64,000 bases of DNA from Watersipora subatra (Eukaryota > Bryozoa > Gymnolaemata > Cheilostomatida > Watersiporidae). The stretch lies in NCBI RefSeq assembly GCF_963576615.1, contig NC_088715.1, positions 2,868,001 to 2,932,000 of the forward strand, given 5' to 3'. This document shows positions 57,740-64,000 of the stretch, one piece after another. Each line of letters starts with the position of its first letter. Position 1 is the first letter of the stretch. Position numbers and translations under genes: made by a program. The notes beneath the pieces are model-generated. The model had not been told where the DNA came from, searched no databases, and saw only the letters and a list, made by a program, of their open reading frames with translations.

Positions 57740-58367
57740 CAGAGAAACTCGGCTAACTCGAACTTCATGGGACCGAGAGAAAGTGTTCGAGTTATTAGAG
57801 CGTTCAAGTTATGACAACACTGTCACAAGTGAATGTATTTATCAGTACAAATAAGAGGCCTTTCATGTAAAGTTTTAACATTTTTTATTAGAAAGTATAA
57901 ATATTTTCCTATTACTGAAGATTGGTTTGTTTGTTTTAGGTGATGTGACTGCAAGGACGTTTTCAGATTAAAATAGGCAAAACCTGATCGCAGTTGAAAC
58001 TCTCAGAAAAAAGACATTTTTCTTTTGAGCGTTTTTACAAAAACCAATTTCACCGATTTTTTTTCAAGTTTATCCGAGGGTTACCTCGCTTCTCCTTGCT
58101 TTTGAAGGGCCGTCCAAAAACAGATGTTTTTGGTAAAATACTTTGCCGATAGTGATAATAATTTATCTCTATGGCTTGGAATAAAGTGACATTCTAAAGC
58201 GATAACAAAAGTCTCGGTAGCCGTTGGGCAAAAAACTGTTTGAGTTAACAAAGTTAAGGTCGAGTCATCTAAAGCAATTTGTCATTGCGTGGGAACAGAC
58301 CAAACAAATCCGTTTGAGTTAACCATGTGTCCGAGCTATCTGAGGGCGAGTTATCCGAGTTTCACTG
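57740..58367. mobile_element. pogo/Tigger-like MITE, copy 2 (628 bp)
   Basis: TA flanks at 57738-57739 and 58368-58369 with termini CAGAGAAACTCGGCTAACTC and, inverted, CAGTGAAACTCGGATAACTC. The interior matches copy 1, including the GGTGATGTGACTGCAAGGACG module. Confidence 0.85.
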
Positions 58368-58369
58368 TA

Positions 58370-60540
58370 TTTATATATATTCATCGCACCCTCAGGATAC
58401 GATCATCCTGGTATAGCGGAACGTGATGATTTTTTACCTCGCCGTTCGAATCTTATTTCACCATACGAATTCAACAAAATTTTCGCCCTAGATCAAATTT
58501 GGCTGTTGGTGTGCTCACTATGTACGTCAAAATAACCAAGAAATCGAAATCCTGTTTGTCGAAAATATTTTCACAATGCCTGAAAGAGACATGGTGATTG
58601 ATTTCTCTCCATTCAGCAATTCTCATGAGTAAAGCGGTAGCATTTTCTCATTAAAACCAGCAACAACGTTGGAGTTGCGACCTCTTCACACAAAAGGTCA
58701 GTGGTCAGACAAATTTTTTTAACTTGCTAACAAAAATCCACTTCATTATGAAAACATCATCGTTCCGGTTTTCTTACCAAATTGGGTTGAAAAAAGGTTT
58801 TAAACAGGATCACTAAAAGTTATAGTGAGAGCAAAAACAAAAACGATAAGTGATAAAAAGTTGAAATTCAGGAAAATAGTTAAAAATATATACTAAAACT
58901 TAGCCTCAAGTGTGTGTGTTTAGTAAGCTAAACTTGTTTGAGATGAATTCAAAGTTTATGTTTTACATACGTCTGTCTTGAAGTTAAGAACTCCTAAGGT
59001 ACGTACTGCTCATCGTATATTATAATGTTACATTTTATTACAGATCATAACCACTAAATACACTAAATACAATAAAGTTACTCTAATTAAAGCTACTAAA
59101 GTTAACATACTATTTTGCTAATTGTTTTTATTATGTATTTTTATTAGAATTTATATAAAATTCTGACGATTTTTACCAGGGGATGTTTGCGTTCTATAAT
59201 TACTACGGTTTCTATACCCATACATACGATTTTCCACCATATGGTGCCAACCCTGGAACGAATCAAAATGGTAACATTGGGGTGCACTGTGCTAACAAAG
59301 ATTATATGCTTAAGTGTTTTGAAACAGTGCATTGACTGGGTTGCAGCCTTTCACATCAGGATCTACATTTGAGCTCAAAAAAACTAAGGATCTTTTTGAA
59401 GATTTGCGATATTCTAAGAACACAGGCTCAAAAAAGCTAAATGCAAACATTATAATCCAGGATGGATATCTACGCACATGTGCAGGCCTAGAAAGAACAA
59501 TAAAGGTACTTTGGAGTTTGCTACGAGTACTCTGGGTCCACATGACAAAATATGAGAACATACATCTACTGCGGAATAGAGTACGAGATAAGTAGCATTG
59601 TAGTTTATAAGTAGTATTGAGTATACATAAGATTGGAGTTATTCTCTCTATGCAATTTTCAAGAATACTTAACTCACGCAGTAGTTGCATTATTAACAAT
59701 TGGTCAATAGATCAAAGTTAACTATTATAGCAGACACCAAATATAGTAGACACTCTTACAAATTAAATAATCCATTTCTAATCCATTTTAGGAATATTAA
59801 AATTATAGTGATTTTATATTATACGAATAGTAAAATACATGTAAATAGCCGACACATTCAAAGTTGTTCCCAAATTCCCTCCTTTAGCCTTTGAAAAAAA
59901 AGAAAAACCAGACTTAACTTATCAATTCGATGACTGTACGGTAACTGTTATTAATGGTTTGGTTCTTTTTTCACTTTCCTCTGGTTTAGAGTCCATGATT
60001 ATGGTAATTTTATGTTAAGGGGCGGGAGCACCTTAAATATCAATTTAAATCTTTTTTTAACTTTTTGAGGCAACAATGTCTATGGTGGAAAAAATATAAA
60101 TATTTTATGTCTAAAATAAATTAAAACAAAGTATATACGTATATGTGAAAGCGGTGTCTGTCCGTCCGTTTGTCCGAAGCCAGGGTTAAAGGTTAAGATG
60201 AATGATTGATTTCAACAAAACACCAATATGTGACAACACCAATATGTGACATTCAAATTGGTAGACCGACACTCTAATATTTGAACCAATCGACCGCAAT
60301 TGATTTAGGTATTTGTGAATAATTGTACAGCTAGGAACCCGTGACAACCTCTCACGGCACGGTAGACCGAGGGTGCTAGTATATATAATTGATATACACC
60401 GTTTTCTCTTCCAAGTGCGGGAAGAAAGAAAATAGATATTTTTAAGGCTAACAGTGGGACGCTCGTTATTTAAATCGATTTTTAGAACTTGCACTGACTT
60501 GACACTTTACGTTATAAATTAGACTTTACGTTAGCATTTC
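58370..60540. other. Upstream stretch: dispersed repeats, no exon recognised
   Basis: 58890-59270 repeats 33870-34240. 60125-60390 has a possible degraded SINE-like piece (GTCTGTCCGTCCGTTTGTCC to GTGCTAGTATAT). Other open frames show no domain. Confidence 0.5.
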
Positions 60541-60544
60541 TTAC

Positions 60545-62278
60545 AAGAATAAAATTGCATAGCAGAGTTGTGACAATGATGTTAAGGTTAGCCAGGGAGA
60601 ATATAATTGCATAACAGAGTTGTGACAATGATGGTAAGGTTAGCCAGAGAGAATATAATTGCTTAGCAGAGTTGTGACAATGATGGTAAGGTTAGCCAGG
60701 GAGAATATAATTGCATAACAGAGTTGTGACAATGATGGTAAGGTTAGCCAGAGAGAATATAATTGAATAGTAGAGTTGTGACCATGACGTTAAGGTTAGC
60801 CAGAGAGAATATAATTGCATAGCAGAGTTGTGACAATGATGGTAAGGTTAGCCAGAGAGAATACAATTACTTAGCAGAGTTGTGACAATGATGGTAAGGT
60901 TAGCCAGAGAGAATATAATTGAATAGTAGAGTTGTGACAATGATGGTAAGGTTAGCCAGAGAGAATATAATTGCATAGCAGAGTTGTGACAATGACGGTA
61001 AGGTTAGCCAGAGAGAATATAATTGAATAGAAGAGTTGTGACCATGACGTTAAGGTTAGCCAGAGAGAATATAATTGCCTAGCAGAGTTGTGACAATGAT
61101 GGTAAGGTTAGCCAGAGAGAATATAATTGCCTAGCAGAGTTGTGACAATGATGGTAAGGTTAGCCAGAGAGAATATAATTGCCTAGCAGAGTTGTGACAA
61201 TGATGGTAAGGTTAGCCAGAGAGAATATAATTGAATAGTAGAGTTGTGACAATGACGTTAAGGTTAGCCAGAGAGAATATAATTGCATAGCAGAGATGTG
61301 ACAATGATGGTAAGGTTAGCCAGAGAGAATATAATTGCATAGCAGAGTTGTGACAATGATGGTAAGGTTAGCCAGAGAGAGTATAATTGAATAGTAGAGT
61401 TGTGACAATGATGGTAAGGTTAGCCAGAGAGAATATAATTGAATAGTAGAGTTGTGACAATGACGTTAAGGTTAGCCAGAGAGAATATAATTGCATAGCA
61501 GAGATGTGACAATGATGGTAAGGTTAGCCAGAGAGAATATAATTGAATAGTAGAGTTGTGACAATGACGTTAAGGTTAGCCAGAGAGAATATAATTGCAT
61601 AGCAGAGATGTGACAATGATGGTAAGGTTAGCCAGAGAGAATACAATTGCATAGCAGAGTTGTGACAATGATGGTAAGGTTAGCCAGAGAGAATATAATT
61701 GCATAGCAGAGATGTGACAATGATGGTAAGGTTAGCCAGAGAGAATATAATTGAATAGTAGAGTTGTGACAATGATGGTAAGGTTAGCCAGAGAGAATAT
61801 AATTGCCTAGCAGAGTTGTGACAATGATGGTAAGGTTAGCCAGAGAGAATATAATTGAATAGTAGAGTTGTGACAATGATGCTAAGGTTAGCCAGAGAGA
61901 ATATAATTGCATAGCGGAGTTGTGACAATGATGCTAAGGTTAGCCAGAGAGAATATAATTGCATAGCGGAGTTGTGACAATGATGCTAAGGTTAGCCAGA
62001 GAGAATATAATTGCATAGCGGAGTTGTGACAATGATGGTAAGGTTAGCCAGAGAGGATATAATTGCATAGCAGAGTTGTGATAATGATGGTAAGGTTAGC
62101 CAGAGAGAATATAATTGAATAGTAGAGTTGTGACAATGATGCTAAGGTTAGCCAGAGAGAATATAATTGCATAGCGGAGTTGTGACAATGATGCTAAGGT
62201 TAGCAAGAGAGGATATAATTGCATAGCAGAGTTGTGACAATGATGGTAAGGTTAGCCAGAGAGGATACAATTGAATAG
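60545..62278. repeat. 52-bp satellite, ~33 copies
   Basis: Unit GCATAGCAGAGTTGTGACAA, TGATGGTAAGGTTAGCCAGA, GAGAATATAATT. Variant heads (GAATAGTAG, GCCTAGCAG) and tails (GACGTTAAGG, GATGCTAAGG) recur in partly ordered combinations. Confidence 0.96.
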
Positions 62279-64000
62279 CTATTCCAATTGAAAGGTCATG
62301 ATGACTGCTGATAGTGAGCTCATACGTACATTCCATAAGCGCATATTTTGACTAAAAGCGGATCTCATAGCAAACTTAGTGTTTGCATAAACACATTCGC
62401 CGTTTAGATAAACTGTGTGATCTCTCTATGAGAAGGATATCCTAATAAAATACGTTGAACGCTGATCGGATTGTTATTGTAGCTTACCACCATTGCTGAG
62501 CGTGTGTCATAATGTATGTTGTAAAAAAAGTACTCATACAGATTTTCATTGTGCTTGGGGCATCGCAGTGGAGTTCAGTTATATCACAACTTCTATTTTA
62601 GATTGTGGGAAAGGAGTAGATGAAATCCTAACATTTCTGTTCTAAGCAAAATTTCATAAAAAATACAATGAAATGCTAGGAGCCAGTGATGCACATATAT
62701 AGCTCTAGGGCTGGGAGGTCAGGTGCTAAAGTATTGATTCATCAAGATAAAATTTCTCAAAAGTGATAAGCGATTATAAGTGATAATACATGCATGTATA
62801 AATGATGGCAGAAAACAGTTTTTGGTGTCATCGGCTTGGTAGTCTAAGTTTCAAAAGATTTGCTATTTCAATTTTATACCCGATTTTGAAGAGTGGTAGG
62901 GAGAACGCCCATCCTCATAAGCATCAAAAGTAGCAAGTCGCATAAAACAAACAAATGTTTTCTGATACAATAAAAAGCTAATAGAAATCTTAGTTTTGCT
63001 GCCAATGTTGACAGTTTACTGAAAAGCCAGAATTTCTGATTGGTTTGACCAAAAATAAAAAACTATATAATTTTATATAAAAAGTCATATAAAATGGCAC
63101 CAAGGCTGCCCCTATTCTGCTCTGTTTTTGTCAACCTAAAATCAATATGTCTAATTTACTTTTATCGTTGTTTAAATGTTAAATTAAAATCAATAGAATT
63201 CAGAACTTTCAGCTAGCACTGACCAATAAAAAAATCAGAATATTTGGTTTTTTCAACCTAGGTTCCACTTGAATAGGTGGAACCTATTCAGCACCTGAAA
63301 TAACCATAATAATAACATACTTTTACATGAAGGCTAAAGAGTTCCAGCACAAACTCTCAGGCTATATTTGACATGAATTTAGTTCACATTTCAAGCCAGG
63401 GCCAGATTAGTTCAGTTCATTTCTCTAACTCAGCAAGTTGTGAACAACTAGTTAATATTCTTGTTATGGTCAGCTCACAGCATCATCCTCTATGTGCCTG
63501 ATTGTCAGGTTCAGTTCTACTGTCAACTCCTGCATGTGTTCTTGTAAAACCTCAACACTAGAACTTAATCTATCTCGATAATTGTTTCATATGCTGACGG
63601 TTTTGGTATATTAGAGCAAATATTATATGAAAACTTATTGTATTTGTTCAGTTTCAATATGAAAAAGCATTGATAAGTATTTTCAATAAACACATCAAGT
63701 TATAAAATATATTCATTATAAAGATTATGAAACAAGCAAATGCACAAGTTTGAATTATTGGAAAAAACAAATTATTAAAACGATAATTAGCGAATCATAG
63801 TAATGCTACTTTATGTTAAAGACATACATGTACATGGAAGATTTGATCCAGCAATGTTGATGGCAGAGCGAGGGACAGACGTACAGAGGGACAAACATAC
63901 AGACAAGGAACAGACGTACAGGCCATAATTTATTTTACCTTACACTAGATAAATGACCATATTCAATTAACTTAAATCATAATTTTATTCCCGTGGCTGT
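62279..64000. other. Right edge: no feature recognised
   Basis: AT-rich unique-looking sequence. A 10-bp-arm hairpin lies at 63259-63286. No exon with Ig, kinase or signal-peptide character was found on either strand. Confidence 0.55.

Overview
The window is an AT-rich, intron- and repeat-rich animal genomic sequence. No bacterial-type operons, ribosome binding sites, rRNA or CRISPR are visible. It is dominated by one gene on the minus strand, from at least 54866 down to 3609, encoding a seven-Ig-domain receptor tyrosine kinase of the VEGFR/PVR (PDGF/VEGF receptor) family. I reconstructed 24 exons by eye. All 23 introns fit GT-AG, all codon phases match across junctions, and Ig domains are mostly bounded by phase-1 introns. 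The joined exons give about 1,292 residues plus a missing first exon (the initiator Met and start of the signal peptide are not located). The gene model, transposons and tRNA-derived SINE-like repeats suggest a non-vertebrate metazoan, perhaps a spiralian; the species cannot be fixed from sequence alone.

Layout. 1-605 holds the last exon of a second, plus-strand gene. Its C-terminal tail resembles that of the big gene (both carry PPSYxYVM), so two paralogous receptor genes appear to converge tail to tail across about 3 kb. 3609-13636 holds the cytoplasmic exons (tail, kinase). 13.7-18.6 kb is an intronic DNA-transposon candidate carrying a decayed PIN-like/CXC multi-copy gene between inverted arms. 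20199-54866 holds the transmembrane exon and Ig7 back to Ig1. 54.9-64 kb has no recognised exon and is mostly repeats.

The introns are loaded with mobile DNA: two pogo/Tigger-like MITEs, a hAT element with exact 8-bp target duplication containing a nested TTAA (piggyBac-type) MITE, a second hAT element carrying a BED zinc-finger reading frame inserted at the end of a SINE, foldback elements, a LINE 3' fragment, and about ten copies of a tRNA-derived SINE-like family. There are also about 18 minisatellites, up to 1.7 kb long. One 27-bp array starts exactly at a 5' splice site and repeats GTAAGT-like donors about every 27 bp into the intron.

Function. The receptor would bind a PDGF/VEGF-like ligand through its N-terminal Ig domains, dimerise (Ig4 lacks the canonical cysteines, as in vertebrate relatives), and signal through a complete kinase domain. 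Its tail has two YxxM motifs (PI3K-type), one YxxP and one PPxY.
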